A DNA stretch of 35,608 bases from Saccoglossus kowalevskii (GCF_000003605.2 NW_003149281.1:179729-215336), one strand, 5' to 3'. Positions 21,986 to 34,925 are shown, counted from the first letter of the stretch. Made by a program: numbers and translations. The notes: a model not told the origin generated them from the sequence alone.

Positions 21986-22195
21986 TATTATTATTATTAT
22001 TAGCTTCACTTACAGGTTCAGGTTATTATAAATCACCCTCAAAGATAGTGTAATTCACTTTGTTTTTTGAGGAATCAGACTAGATTAGCCAACGGCTATT
22101 TCTGGTTCCTATTTTACCTGTTTATAATTGATTCTAGTTTTGTAAACTACAAGTGTACATTATTAGGTAAAATAAAATATTTGATTGATTGATTA
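21490..22195 (+). mobile_element. 5'-truncated LINE tail with 3' UTR and TTGA-type tail
   Basis: Two overlapping plus frames (21506-21727 and 21562-21873) belong together. The second gives the classic extreme C-terminus of a non-LTR reverse-transcriptase polyprotein: LPLFNSCNILDIYK, then HGHFPNSISQLF, a YHTRF motif, then INVGQRSIKNTGPKLWNQLP, and a stop at 21871-21873. An (ATT)n expansion sits in the 3' UTR. The element appears to end in AATAAAATATTTGATTGATTGATT (22171-22194 region), a tail form common in such elements. Catalytic domains are missing, so it is not mobile by itself. Confidence 0.8.
21872..22001. repeat. (ATT)n / (TAATAA) microsatellite
   Basis: About 130 bp of ATT units with ATC and ACT variants, inside the LINE 3' region. 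Confidence 0.93.
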
Positions 22196-24866
22196 ATCGC
22201 AAACTTGTTGTAAGCCTCATTTCACAGTCGATTAACTAATCAACAGATTAAGTTGATAGAAGGGCATACAAGATAGAATGTTTGATTCAGCAATATAGAC
22301 ACGATTACAGTATGCAGTCATATGGATTGTCACTAAACAAAATGCATCCAAGAAGAATTTAGACTCAAGAGACAAACGTGTATAGTAACTTCAGAATGAC
22401 GTGATTAAATTTCATCTTATATTACATCAATTGATCAAATTTACAAGCCAGCATTGACTACATTGTGGCGCACAATGAATGCATTCACGACATTCTGTTA
22501 GGTGTAACATTAAATTAATTGAGTTGCTGGTGTCACGAGAAAACGTGCCTAGAAAAGTCTAGCGTGAAAAACAGACCCATGCATTCATGACGCTTGTATT
22601 TCAGTATACATACCAAGTTTGCTGATTATACGTCCATAGTTGAGAATATGTTGATCCGTGTTCATAACTAGTTTCACACTTAATAAATAACAAGCACCTT
22701 GGAAGAAATATGTATGTATAAATATGTATGTATATTTAAATACGTATATGTATATTAAAATACATTTCATAAATATCCACCAGGTTTGACAACAAACAAA
22801 TGATTTAGAGTAATATCAACTCATCTTTAATATTTACCTTCCGCCATCAAAAACAGAATATATTATATACTTACGTGAGATTGTCAATATAGTGGCCTTG
22901 ACTTACATATTGGAGACGTACTTCTAATCACCAATCAACAAATTCGAGGAACCTACCCACACAACAAAAACTAAGTCGATCGAAATAGAATGATTTAAAA
23001 GGGTCTGTTTTTATGATCCGACGATGACAAAACACAGTTTAATACTGTGACGTTATATGACTGCAATAAACATGGCTGTTATGTTAATTCAAAATAAAAT
23101 GTTTTACTCAACACAGTCATTATATGTTATACTGCTATGAAGGATTCACACAAACTAGTCAGTATACTTGTATTTTGATGTAATTTCGTTGCATTCCATA
23201 TTTAATTGGTAATAATAATGTGAATTTGAACTCAGCACACAAAATGAGACTATTCACAAATTTAATATGACATTGACTGTTTTATTAGAAAAATAAATAA
23301 ATAAATAAAAATTATGTCGATTACGTAGCCTTTAGGAGCACACTCCGGTCTCTGGTCTCTGGTCTCGTTGGAATGTAATGTAATATAAATACATTCGAGT
23401 ATTGCACGCGATGCAAACGCAATTGGGAATTATATATCTATCACAACCTGATATGCGCCACCCGCGCAATGGAAAACAAATTACAATGGCAGTCCATGTT
23501 AACGCAATGATAGGCCGAGTTCACATTGATTTGTTAAAATCGTATGATGATATTCTATTTTGTATATTTGTTATATAAATACGCGCATTATCACTAGTAT
23601 TTTATTAAAATCAATCATAATGTTACGCATTAAAATACAATTAAATACAAGTTAGTTGTAAAGTGAATATGCATCTAAAAGTAAATACTGTTCAGTGATG
23701 TCATTATTTCTATAGCTAAAGTATCCTCATCGCTGTAACTGTTTCTATCCTCTTTGGCGGCGCTGACAACTGAATATTTGCAAAGAGCTGTGATTTGTGG
23801 ATTTAAAACAGCACATATCTCGATGAATTGATCACAGGGTAAATCACATTTGGGTCGCCATAACAAACATGTTGTATAATACTCTTTCTAATACAAATTT
23901 CTTATAATTGTTGTTGGTTTCTCGGCGAGAGCTTCTCACTGTTATGGTAGATATATCAACCCATTTCCCGCGACGAGTACCTAACAATGTAAATCCATCC
24001 AGTGTTTTAAAATTAGAAATTTGTTTTACATGTTTTTTGTGTTTTAAGTCACAAATGATTTATATTACAACACAACATATTTAAAACCATCATATTTAAA
24101 AGAATACTTATATTCTGCGTAATTATGAAAAGTGTATACGATGAAAATACTTGTTTTTGCGTATAACATATTTTGTTAAGTATGTCCACGAGAAAGACGT
24201 ATTGAAAAGTATTTATTATTCCAACACTTTTACATTTACTAGACACACATTTTAAAAAGTGTCTTCACCAGAAATATTTATTAATAAACAGTGTTATTAT
24301 CACAACATTTTGTTAAGTGCTTCCTACACAAATTTCCCCAAACTGCTTTCACTCGTACGGGGTGCTATTCGTGAATTAATATACACTGCTATATGTAATG
24401 ATTTTTCAATTACCCTTTGTATATGTATACGATTATTGTCACGCAAATTATATCATATATACTGAAAGTAACCATAATAACTACATAATTAATTTATATA
24501 TAATAAATTAAAAAAATATTATTATTTGTATATATCGGAAATAAACAATTAACATATTTATAAACAAAGGAAGTAACACAGATATTAAATTCAGTGCAGT
24601 ATTCTAAGTATGCTGTGTGGGTTTTATATACATATAATTCAAGGCTAAGATAATTATATAAATTAAGCAAGTATTATATAGAAATGACGAAAAGCAAATA
24701 TGGTTCACCATAATTCTTAGAAACGCATTACATGGTACGCAAACCACTTGTTTTACAGTTTTTTTTTCAAATGTAAATCACTGGATATCAGGCACATTGT
24801 TAGCGTAAGGCGCGAAGAGCCTGACGTGAAGGGCACATTATTTTGATTAATAACCCGGAAACCAAC
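22196..24866. other. Intergenic, no gene recognised
   Basis: AT-rich. It includes an AAAT run at about 23292-23309 and a triple GGTCTCT at 23349-23367. A minus-strand frame at 23675-23866 has rather protein-like composition but begins with TTG and has no clear splice sites. Confidence 0.45.
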
Positions 24867-24953
24867 ATGGCCAACCAATGTGAAGCTGGCACGAAAGAAC
24901 AGAGAATTATTTTCAAGGATTCTTTAGCGTTATCGCGCATTGTCCTTCATTTT
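24867..24953 (+). CDS. Candidate first coding exon, product unknown
   Basis: ATG in a strong context (ACCAACATGGCC) opens 29 codons that end exactly at a consensus GTAAGT donor in phase 0. The peptide begins MANQCEAGTK and ends in a mildly hydrophobic IVLHF. No downstream partner exon or domain is recognised, so this rests only on the start context and donor. Confidence 0.28.
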
Positions 24954-27567
24954 GTAAGTATAATGATATAGTATCAATCACTTCAAAACGTGTTCGCACT
25001 ACAGCCATCATTTGACGTTTTGTCAATTAATCGATAATTTCGTATTTTATTATATATAGTTACATTTGACAAAGCATTCATTCTCCATAATCACGTTTTC
25101 AACTTAGCAATTATTTCAATTATTGTTAATGTGTCTATCTATCAAACTGAAGTTGCTTCAAAAACAAATTTATTTTCACATAATATATACCAATCGAGAG
25201 TAGATCGTAAGTATTTCTCCCAGCCACTCATTAAAATTTCACGTTTCAAGCCAAAGAAAGTAATTTATTTTCACATACTATATATCAGTTTATACTATAT
25301 ATCAGAGATTATTAATAATCAATAATATATACATATTTTCTGGCATAAAACTATCGCCCAGTGACCAAGCCTGAACTTATTCAATATTCACGTTTTTGCC
25401 TAAATACAGCGTTATTTCCTCCTAATGCAGTCATTTAAAACAAATATTTCTACATATTAAATATATATAAGTCATTTCGGCACAAAACGATGCCGCGTTA
25501 TAACCGCCAGGAATTAGATATGTCGATATACTGCGTTACTTCGTTTGCTATATACTTAGCTTTATCTCCCTTCACCACATTCTAGCTTTGGAATGGTTCT
25601 CATGGTTGTTCATATTTCCATGAATGCTCATAAATAATTACTATTATGAATGTCTGTGAATGTTCCCACGCATAAAAACTATAATACCTGTCATCTAAAA
25701 ATATTACAAACAGCCAGCCAGCAGAAGGAGTAACAACATTTTTTCGGCATTTGTTGTTACAAGCAGGCATCTATGCTAAATCAAGTCCTTATATAGTAAT
25801 GTTTCACGTCAGGGGCGATGCCAACATTAAAAAATCAATTTTTTGCCAACAACAATTTTTTGGGGGTCAAAATTCAAATATGGTCCAATCCTTTTGAGAC
25901 TCAAATCAATTTACTCGTCTTGACGGGTAGAGTTTAAAAATATATAGTTTCACTTTTCGTGAAGGGTCAAATTCATAACATCTGTTATAATGGTCCGATT
26001 TTGATATCTAACTTTATGTTTGTTTGCATGAAAAAGCCAATAAAACCACTATGCCAGCCTCAGCTATGGGAATACAATTATGTCAGATAAGATGGGTCTA
26101 TTGATCAATTTTATCCAACTTAAAACGGTTATTACTGTAACATCAAAATTGATCATAATTGGCCCCTTTGACATCAAGCACATTAATTATATATATACAT
26201 TGCATAACTTGTATTCAGAGATGGCGGTAGTTTGTTGCGGTTATGAAGTGTTTAATGTTTAATTTAAGCACTATTCTACCTTCTACTCTTGTTACGTTCG
26301 ATAATAAAGAAAACTAATAGAAACAAATGCGTGTAAAGAACGCGTTTTTCTGATAATGAACATGATACATCATGTGAGTATTTGACGTGATTTGATCCCA
26401 GCTCCAGCGCCACGTTGCCGTTATTCTGTATAATTATACTCTCATATATATGCAAAACAAAACAAAAAAGAAACAACGTGAACGGACTGAATTATCTGGC
26501 CTTAACATTACTATGAACAATCATTTCGGTTTTTGTCATAATTGTATATACAGAGTTGCGTGGCCACGTTAGTTAGCCAACGCATATCAAATAACACCAA
26601 CTAAATAAGTACTTATCACACTGCACACTGAGTTTTGATTTTCTATATATATATATACTCATAGTAATATTTATTCGGTCACGTATTTTTCGTTCCTGAA
26701 TTCGTATGAAACTTCCTGCGTACTTTCGAGGTACGCCAGTAAGATTCTAACATGGATGTTCCAAATGTTTTGACACCAAGCACGATTATTTCAATGATTA
26801 ATCAGTACATTGATTAAATAACATTGCCTCTATATGACATTTACTGTTTTTGTACTTTTACCGTTCAAACCTTGCTAACAATCAGCAACATGCGCACTAG
26901 CTTATAATAAATATTCATGTGATCTGGTCATAGTTTATTATACTAAAACATGAATTGAGAGGTGTCCACCTGTCTTAAACACTAGAATGAGGTTTGTGAA
27001 TTTCATTCTGAAATGTACAGGTAACCAAATAATTTGATAAGAATCGATGGGGTCATATTCCATACTATCGATGAAAAGCCTCCCCGCAGCAGATTTTATC
27101 GTGCATTTTATCTTGACATAAAAAGAGCAATATCTCCTTATTAGATTTTCAATAATAGTGGTGTAATGGTTCCTCCTCAATTAACTAAGGGAATCCTTGT
27201 GGGATATTGGAACAATGAAGTCTAACTTTGATGGTGGTCCGTAAACATAAAATATTTAGTAGATTGAACACGAGATGACGATTATTTAACAATAGCGCGA
27301 ATATATTAGCAAAGTTTAGCGAATGGTAGAGTTTTATATTGGAAATAATTATTTTACAATTGTATAGTTTTTTTTTTAATGAGAACAGATACGCTTAATA
27401 TATACTTTGACTGTCAGACCATCCCATTGCTCGGTAAAAACGCCTTTTAACGGCACCGTTAATTGGTGCTGACTGCTAGCTTTCATTGCTACCCCGCCGT
27501 CATTTATTGCGTGCCAGATTTAGCTGCCAGTTGGTTTCCAGTATTTTTTTAGAGCGCTTCAACTTAC
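24954..27567. other. Intergenic or intron, no gene recognised
   Basis: AT-rich throughout. Short open frames (25131-25325, 26080-26262, 26938-27180) show no domain. There is a short TA run at about 26645-26657. Confidence 0.45.
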
Positions 27568-27805
27568 GTGGGTGGTGGAAAGAGCTGTAACTGTAATCGT
27601 TAGCAGTATGTAGGTGTAAAATGTTCAAATCAATCTCCAATTTCCACCTCGCAGATTTGTTTACTGATTCATTCAAAGGATGTTTTTCCGCCCAGATAAA
27701 GATATATGAGCATATACCCGTGTTGAACGTATAAAAGACATTATGCGGTCGATTCTTGGCGATTAAAACGTATTGAAAGCTCTCCGTGGAGGCGGAGTTT
27801 AACAT
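27568..27805 (-). CDS. Candidate first coding exon, product unknown
   Basis: From ATG (27803-27805) the minus strand stays open for 79 codons to a consensus GTAAGT donor (27567 downward), leaving in phase 1. The peptide is soluble with mixed charge and no recognised domain. The frame continues beyond the donor for about 20 codons, so an unspliced chance frame remains possible. Confidence 0.28.
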
Positions 27806-28658
27806 GAGTGAACGTTTTAATTCAGCTTTAAGTGCCGACTACGCAACATACTGCCGCTGCAGTACATAACATAATAGTGCTACAGAAATACGAATCAACT
27901 AAATATTTTGTTTGCAAATAGTCTTCACAGAAGATATTATCGAAATTTATGAAGACTATAAATAACTAAAATACATTAGTCATGGGCAATGTAACACGAG
28001 TTTTCGCTAATATAAATTCAATTCCATCGATAAATGAAACCAGACATATTAATACATCGCTTATTACCATATATAACTAGAACAAAATAACTGTAGATAT
28101 TCAGCAAATTCCCACTGATGTTCTACGACCAGCCAATCCATACCAATTCTAGCAAGTTTACTCAGCAATAGATAGAACCTGATAACGTCGAGTACTTTCA
28201 ATTGATAATCAATTTATTTTCAACACAAACAATTAAAATACGTGTTAAGGGACTATTTAATTTGATTGTCATAATTGGTTTTAGTATTGCAAGTCTATCA
28301 TTGAAATGGCATTAGGGTAATGGTAAAGCATGCTCAGACTATGGAATTCTTTTTTATATTCTGTTTTTTCACAATATAGAATAAACTTGAAAGGAATTTG
28401 CTAGTAAGATCTAAAAGATGCTGACGAGGTCGTCATTGATGCAATATAACGTTGGTTGTGGCCGAATAATTACAAAATATCTTCTCTGCTATCTCCGAAT
28501 ATGAAATATTCTTTGTGGAGTTATCAAGAGCACTTAAAGTTCAATATAAATACGTGTTTGCATCTGAAAACACACATAAAATCCCTGAATACTGAATGTC
28601 ATAAGCCATAAAAAATTCCCATACCCATATTCAGTATTGAAAACGTGATTTTGTACTA
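27806..28658. other. Intergenic, nothing recognised
   Basis: AT-rich 3' flank of GPCR gene 2; no open frame or repeat of note. Confidence 0.5.
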
Positions 28659-28664
28659 TTTATT
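28659..28664 (-). terminator. Candidate polyadenylation signal of GPCR gene 2
   Basis: AATAAA on the minus strand about 37 bp beyond the stop codon. Confidence 0.5.
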
Positions 28665-28700
28665 TCTGTGTTTCACTACTGTTGCAATAGTTTGAATTTA

Positions 28701-29897
28701 TCATCGGCTAGAACATTTGCACATGAAGAGCTTCTTAAAATTCTCTCTGAATCCTGGGTGGCACACAGCGTAGAGTATGGGATTCAATGTAGAATTCACC
28801 CATTGGAGGTAACTGACGAATACCCATGCGAAGTCAGTTACACAGTAATCGCTGCAAAGCTGATCAACAACAACAGCTAGGTTATGTGGAGCCCAACATA
28901 GGAAGAAAACTCCCACAAGAATAGCTAATGTTCGTGCAGCTTTTTTTCGCTTCTGTAATTTGTGGTCTACGCCTTTATTTTTGCGATGCGCTGCTCTCCT
29001 ATGAGTTGTATCATTTTCTTGATTATTTGCGTTTTCAGAAAACTCCTCTCCATTGTTGTAGACGGAAACTGAGGGCTCACATACATTTATGCGTCTTCCA
29101 CTGTCTCTTAACGCGTCCGATGCTTGCCCGTTATTGAGGTTCACAAGAGTAACCTGTGTTTTCACAGCTGTGTTGTACAGTTGACTAGTTCCGCTGGCCG
29201 GCTGAACGCGTGATGTTGTTCGTTTGTGGATATTTAGATAAATGGTGACATTGAGATACAGAAGGATTATCAAAGGAATGACGAACGTGATAACAACGAA
29301 GAAGACGGTCCATGCAGTGTCATAGAGAAACTCCACATCACACACCTCGCCGTAGTCAAACCACACTTCTCCAGTCCACGCAGGATATGCAACCACCAGA
29401 ATAAAAATTAACACGACTGTGAAAACCCACGTGGAAAAACACTGGTAAAACACTTTCTTTCGAGTTTGCATGGTCACATGGCGTATTTCCATGGTAACCA
29501 ATGAGAATCGGTCAAAACTGATGAGAAGAACCGCAAACACTGATTCAACTGTGGCAATGTTATCTACAACGGACCAAAAGCGACAAGTGTGTTTTCCGAA
29601 TATCCAGTAGTCGTAGGCGTAGGCAGCTATATCGAATGGCAAAGATACAGCACCGACTAGCAGATCGGCAATTGATAGATTTATGATGTACCAGTTGCTT
29701 AGATTATTTCTGAGTTTGCTATCGGTGCCAAATGCCAGAAGTGTGAACGTATTCCCTATGATAGTGGCCACGTCCACACAACAGAGAAAACATATAGCAA
29801 ATACTTTGACGCCGTCCCATTCTATTACGTCACCACTGTCGTCCTCTGTTTCAGATCCATTAGAATAAGCAGTATAAGTTATGGTAGTTACGTTCAT
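28701..29897 (-). CDS. Rhodopsin-class GPCR 2, biogenic-amine-like (histamine H3/H4-like branch)
   Basis: An intronless 398-codon receptor, paralogous to gene 1, with an ordinary ATG start. Landmarks: N-glycosylation sites NVT (2-4) and NGS (13-15); GN 48-49; D78 in TM2; C105 paired with C186; W at 3.28; D112 at 3.32, the amine anchor; DRF 129-131 in place of DRY; W157; P208; a third intracellular loop of about 95 residues rich in Asn, Ser and basic residues; CWAP 334-337 followed by HN; two cysteines in the third extracellular loop; W366 at 7.43; NPILY 372-376; and CKC near the end, a likely palmitoylation site. The QWVNSTLNP helix 7 is close to H3/H4 receptors, but 5.46 is Thr, not Glu, and 3.38 carries an unusual Glu in the membrane. 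The ligand is unknown. Its base composition is less AT-rich than the surroundings, as expected of a conserved coding region. Confidence 0.93.
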   Translation of the reverse strand: MNVTTITYTAYSNGSETEDDSGDVIEWDGVKVFAICFLCCVDVATIIGNTFTLLAFGTDSKLRNNLSNWYIINLSIADLLVGAVSLPFDIAAYAYDYWIFGKHTCRFWSVVDNIATVESVFAVLLISFDRFSLVTMEIRHVTMQTRKKVFYQCFSTWVFTVVLIFILVVAYPAWTGEVWFDYGEVCDVEFLYDTAWTVFFVVITFVIPLIILLYLNVTIYLNIHKRTTSRVQPASGTSQLYNTAVKTQVTLVNLNNGQASDALRDSGRRINVCEPSVSVYNNGEEFSENANNQENDTTHRRAAHRKNKGVDHKLQKRKKAARTLAILVGVFFLCWAPHNLAVVVDQLCSDYCVTDFAWVFVSYLQWVNSTLNPILYAVCHPGFRENFKKLFMCKCSSR

Positions 29898-30262
29898 AAT
29901 CGTTGAGTGACTGGGATCCTGATTTGAACTGTCGCGAATATGAAAAAGTATGCGAACACGCTATAGCGCATTACTTGATATGCACACGATCACGTGACCA
30001 CCGCGTACTGATCTCCATGGCGACACATTATACATATAAGTTCGTCATGTACATGCGCATTATGTACGCTCAATCAGGCCCGAAAATTAAGTGTTTAGTT
30101 ACTATGATATTCACGATTTGCAGACATATTTACAGAGAGTAACAAACAGACGTATGGTGCTGCTGATATGGTCCATGCTGCATTGTCATATATTTCAGTA
30201 AAATACCTGCCGATAAAAAGAGTAATATGCATGAATTAATTAGTTGATACAATGTGTTCGTT

Positions 30263-30295
<33 letters not shown>

Positions 30296-33200
30296 GATGC
30301 AGAAAGTCCACTTAAAGTGGACAGTAATCAAATACAATGCCTTCAATGTGTTATCCTACTGTTTGAGATATAAACACAGCAAACGCGCTCATCAGTATAC
30401 GGACGAACCTTCGATGGAACCTCTAATATCCCATAGAAAAAGCCGGAACGCAAAATGCCGATAATTAAATAAATGTGACGACTATTTCAGAAGCTTATAT
30501 GACACAATACACGGTAAAACACGCAACTTCAAACACCCCTCCTTACCAATAGCATTGCAGTTGCCATGTCTAGCAATTACATGTTGCAATCCATCAATGG
30601 GCGATACCATTGTTTTGTAGGGATACAAATTATTTTCGTGGCAACTGTGAAACATAGTAAAAGTTGGTTATTGTGTTGAAGCAAAGGGAAATTATTTGAG
30701 AAGTTTTGTGTTCCACTGAATCTTAATCACTGAATCTGAGTTTTAGAAACATCAGAAATGGGTGTCAATGTTATCTTTTCGGCATTTTACGTTTCTATTG
30801 CATATTGTTAGTTGCATCGGGGGTCAAGTAGGGTGTTTCATGGTATACTTTCATAATCGACTGAATTAAAATGAAGTTACTAGACCTAAAGGGTATATAC
30901 ATAGACATGTATATTATGGATTAAGTGAAGTCGGCAAGGTTTGAAATACAATCACTGAAAATATATATCAGTCACCAGAGTACGTGCCTTGGAGGAATAT
31001 CATCTTCATCATTCGATGCACTAACGCTGAAATAGAATGCTTGCCAAGCAAATGTAGAGAGTTGTCTTTCCGGCGACTTCCCCAGTTAGCGTATTCGTAA
31101 ACATGTAACATATGTGATATCAATCTAGGCAGTCACAACATAGTTGTTGGGGGCATTGAACCTACTAAAATTTATACAGTCATGTTAGTATTATTTAAAT
31201 TTACGAAACACACATTCAGAAGTACCCGTATTCTGTCTCGACGTCACATGATATATATGTGTAGCTGGATGCCAAATTATCATTTGCATAAACCCGTACG
31301 TTGAATTGTCTTATAACACATTATTTATTTTGCCGAATACAAAATTCTAATATAAGTCCTCCATTGAAGTCGTCACTGCTATTCTTATTCCACCCACTCG
31401 CATTTGACGAGTCAAACAGTCTACAATTCCCACTTATCGTTTATGTCTGATTGCAATACAAATTGAATTTATTGGATCTGCAAAGTTGCCAAAAATAGGT
31501 TATAAAACTATGCGCATAAATACTAAAATGGAAGGCAGATGCCACGTGGTACACAACTAATGAATACTCTGTTGAGGAGATTCGTGATAACATTTTGAAG
31601 CAGTGTTTAAACGTTTATAACTCGCTTCTAATGATCTGACATTTATACTGACGTCGTTCGCCTACAGCAACGCCCGAAAAACCGTAGCATCTGCTCTTCT
31701 ACCTAGTTTTCAAAGTGATTAATATTATATGACTGAAAATTGAAACTGGTTAGATATACAGGAAGACGTGTATCGAAGACTACACTCGGGATTATCAAAC
31801 CCTCGGATGTATACCGATGATTCGCCATGGATGTGTCTCCTGTGTGTATATTAGAAAAAAATAGAGGACTTAAACCGTAAGCCGTAAGATTCCTTGTGGC
31901 AATCGTTGATTTATTGGTAGATGCCATTGATTTATAAAATAGAAAAAAAATATTTTGCCAAAAATTACCCCATGCAGCTCCAATACGCATTCTCGAGAAT
32001 CACGTTTTCATTTCTCCAGCGACCCATCACAATAAAATCACCTAGCAATTAACCCCGGGGAGAGAAGTATGACTAAAGTCCGTGATGCAACTCATGGGAG
32101 TAGGGTTTGCAATTTATTGTTAACATTATCTAACAGTCTGGTGGTTACTACCCACGATTTATTTTGTTATACAGTCTCGCTTTTATCACAAACTACATAG
32201 ATTATGATGTGAAACCTTAAGTTAAATCAGTATTATCAAAAATTGATTTCCTGAATTGTGGTAGTGACAATATGTAATCAACGATTTTAACAAATATGTC
32301 AAGGAAATACTGAACATAGCTCATAATTAAAAAAAAATTAAAATATTCTGCTTCGATTACAATTTTACATACTACAACTGAGTGCTCCTTCCAAATACTC
32401 TTACTTACATTCACCATGTAGGGCTGAATTAGTAGGAGCAAAATAATTCGTAACCATATATCCTTATTATTCACATTACTGTTGCTTCAGATTTGAGAAA
32501 TTCCGAGACCTTATTAATAATATATATTTCTTTACCTATAATAATTATCAACCTTGCAGCAAACTCATTTCACGCTATATTGAACATATGTTATCGAAAG
32601 GAAAAGAAAATCTCGGAAATTACTTGTCATAATTAGCTACAATAAACGCTGTAAAATGATCTAATAATCACTGAGAATTTCTGGTCAACAAAAAGATTAT
32701 AACAATGTGATCATCAAATGCAACTTAACCTAATGAACTGTTGCCAAGGAGAGCGTGAACAGCATTAACATCGATTTACCAGATAAATATTTTAAGCCAT
32801 AGAAACGAATGTTGACAGATGATAGAAACATTGAATTTGGCTTTGTTTCTAGTCTACAGTCCAATTACTTAGTTGTTGTTTACATATAGTTCATAGATTA
32901 TTACATGTACATGGTTAATATTATCGTAATTTGTACATCACAATAATTGAAAATCTAAAAAAAACACTTAGTAGGGAAGATAAAACAACACAAATTATCA
33001 TGACAACGTGAACAAGCCATCTAGAATCATAATCGTCAGAAGACACTGTGTTTATAGGTAAGATATATCATCATACCGATCAATATCTGATGACAAAAAC
33101 ACAAAACGACAAACGAACGACTCACATTCGATTACGTAATCAATCAATAAAAAATATTATCTTCAAACCAAGATGTTTCGAAAAAATAGTTTGTTCTGTT

Positions 33201-34690
33201 CCACTTTAAACAGTCATATAGTCGCTTGTATAGTAGCTGAGAATGTATTACTCCATAGACCAAGGAAAGAGAAATATTCCTGCAAATACTGCTTTTCTTA
33301 ATCTCACGATTATTTCTGATGGGTAACAAGTCATCATTACATACTTCAACTGCTAACTGTTGATGTTTGCACTAATTATATAAGTTCTTCTAAATATTTT
33401 ATAGATGCAACAATCATACTAATGAGCATGACAATTGCCAAATTTAATCAATTCCGATTACATATTTACGTGACGTATATTCCTGAAATAATCACAACAT
33501 GTGTTAATCTATCGATTCCTCCGTTCTGTTACGAGAAATCCGGCAGATAACATGCTATTTAACTTGGCACATTATAAGACACCTTTAAAAGCTAGTCTAC
33601 TCGGCTGTCACAATATTTTATGGTAATAGACTAACAGCATATTGATACCTAAAAGGCCACAAAGTATTATACTTTACGGTGATAATATACTACAATTATG
33701 TCACAAAAATAGACAATGGTGTACTATTATTGATGAACCAACGTGTATAGAATCGAATTCATTCTGTGATCTATCTTCACTGAGCGTATATGTGTTAATT
33801 CGGCAAGATAATGGATATTCTAATTTACATCATCCGAATTCTACGTAGCAAGGAGCAGAAACACAAATACGACAAACTGAGTTGTTTGTAAATAATAGGC
33901 TGAAGTTAATAATTCATGAAGTAAAGAATATAATTATAGTTTCTTCTTATTGACGTATTAAACTACCACTCCTTACTATCAATTCAACCTAACATTGTGA
34001 CTATGATCTTTCTCTCTAATTTAAAGTAATAATTTCATACGAAAACAAATGTTTGGAGCACGCTAAGTATAGCAATAATAAGTATAACTTTATTTCATGC
34101 TTAAAACTACCCATCGCTGTATAATGTTATCACCAGAACATTACGATTCAGACCTCGTTTCTTAGTACACCGCTGGACAATACGTCTTCATTCAGAGCAT
34201 TCCGTGCGCAATTACTTAAATATATGTTGTTGTTGTTGTTAACAGGTGCCGTGACGTGCATCCATGATGTTAATTAACGAGCGGTCGCTGCATATTGGTA
34301 GGTTTGTATAATAACAACTACCATATTTTGTTTCAACATTGTACAGGTAGCAAAATTAAACGCTCGTGTTCAAATGAATCAATGTAATAAATGAGTCAAT
34401 GAGCGTGACTGGGAATAACATTTGTACAATATAATATTATAACACAATTTAATATCTCTCCATCTTATCAATCCGTCAATCAATCAGATTTGATCTATAT
34501 ATGTTATATTAATGCAAAGGTTTAATTTATCTGGAATCACATTACTTCAGTTGTCGTTGTTGCTAGATCTACGTCGACTGTGCTGTTATATTGGACATGT
34601 ATAGTTTTGCATTCAAGGAAAATGTATCAACAATATTTTTTTGTTATATCCAACCTTGCATATGAGACATATTGGCAGGATTTTATGAGC
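29898..34690. other. Long gene-poor stretch
   Basis: The 5' flank of GPCR gene 2 followed by nearly 5 kb in which I see no gene. A 30-base A-run lies at 30264-30293. Open frames at 31703-31990, 32217-32474 and 33642-33848 have no recognised domain or consensus splice sites. Confidence 0.5.
30264..30293. repeat. Poly(A) tract, 30 bp
   Basis: An uninterrupted run of A. It could be the tail of a retroposed sequence to its left, but no poly(A) hexamer or target duplication is evident. Confidence 0.9.
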
Positions 34691-34700
34691 TGTCTGTATT

Positions 34701-34925
34701 TGTCTTGATACTATCATATTTGTCTTGATACTATCATATTTGTCTTGATACTATCATATTTGTCTTGATACTATCATATTTGTCTTGATACTATCATATT
34801 TGTCTTGATACTATCATATTTGTCTTGATACTATCATATTTGTCTTGATACTATCATATTTGTCTTGATACTATCATATTTGTCTTGATACTATCATATT
34901 TGTCTTGATACTATCATATTTGTCT
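34701..34925. repeat. Perfect 20-bp minisatellite, 11 copies
   Basis: The unit TGTCTTGATACTATCATATT is repeated 11 times without a single difference (34701-34920), plus the partial TGTCT at 34921-34925. A shortened unit, TGTCTGTATT, stands just before it. Perfect identity points to very recent expansion and likely length polymorphism. There are no spacers, so it is not a CRISPR array. Confidence 0.97.

Noticed and set aside
23675-23866. 63-codon minus frame with protein-like composition
   Set aside because: It starts with TTG, and no convincing acceptor or donor bounds it; no domain recognised.
30000-30040. Minus-strand CVAMEIS-like reading near 30016, resembling the stretch after DRY in these receptors
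   Set aside because: Only a few codons and about 12 bases match; no flanking receptor sequence supports it.
30380-30420. CTGATGAG on the minus strand near 30389, a possible second hammerhead
   Set aside because: No GAA core or pairing stem II follows it.
34701-34920. Regular short direct repeats that might suggest a CRISPR array
   Set aside because: The units abut with no spacers and the genome is animal; it is a minisatellite.
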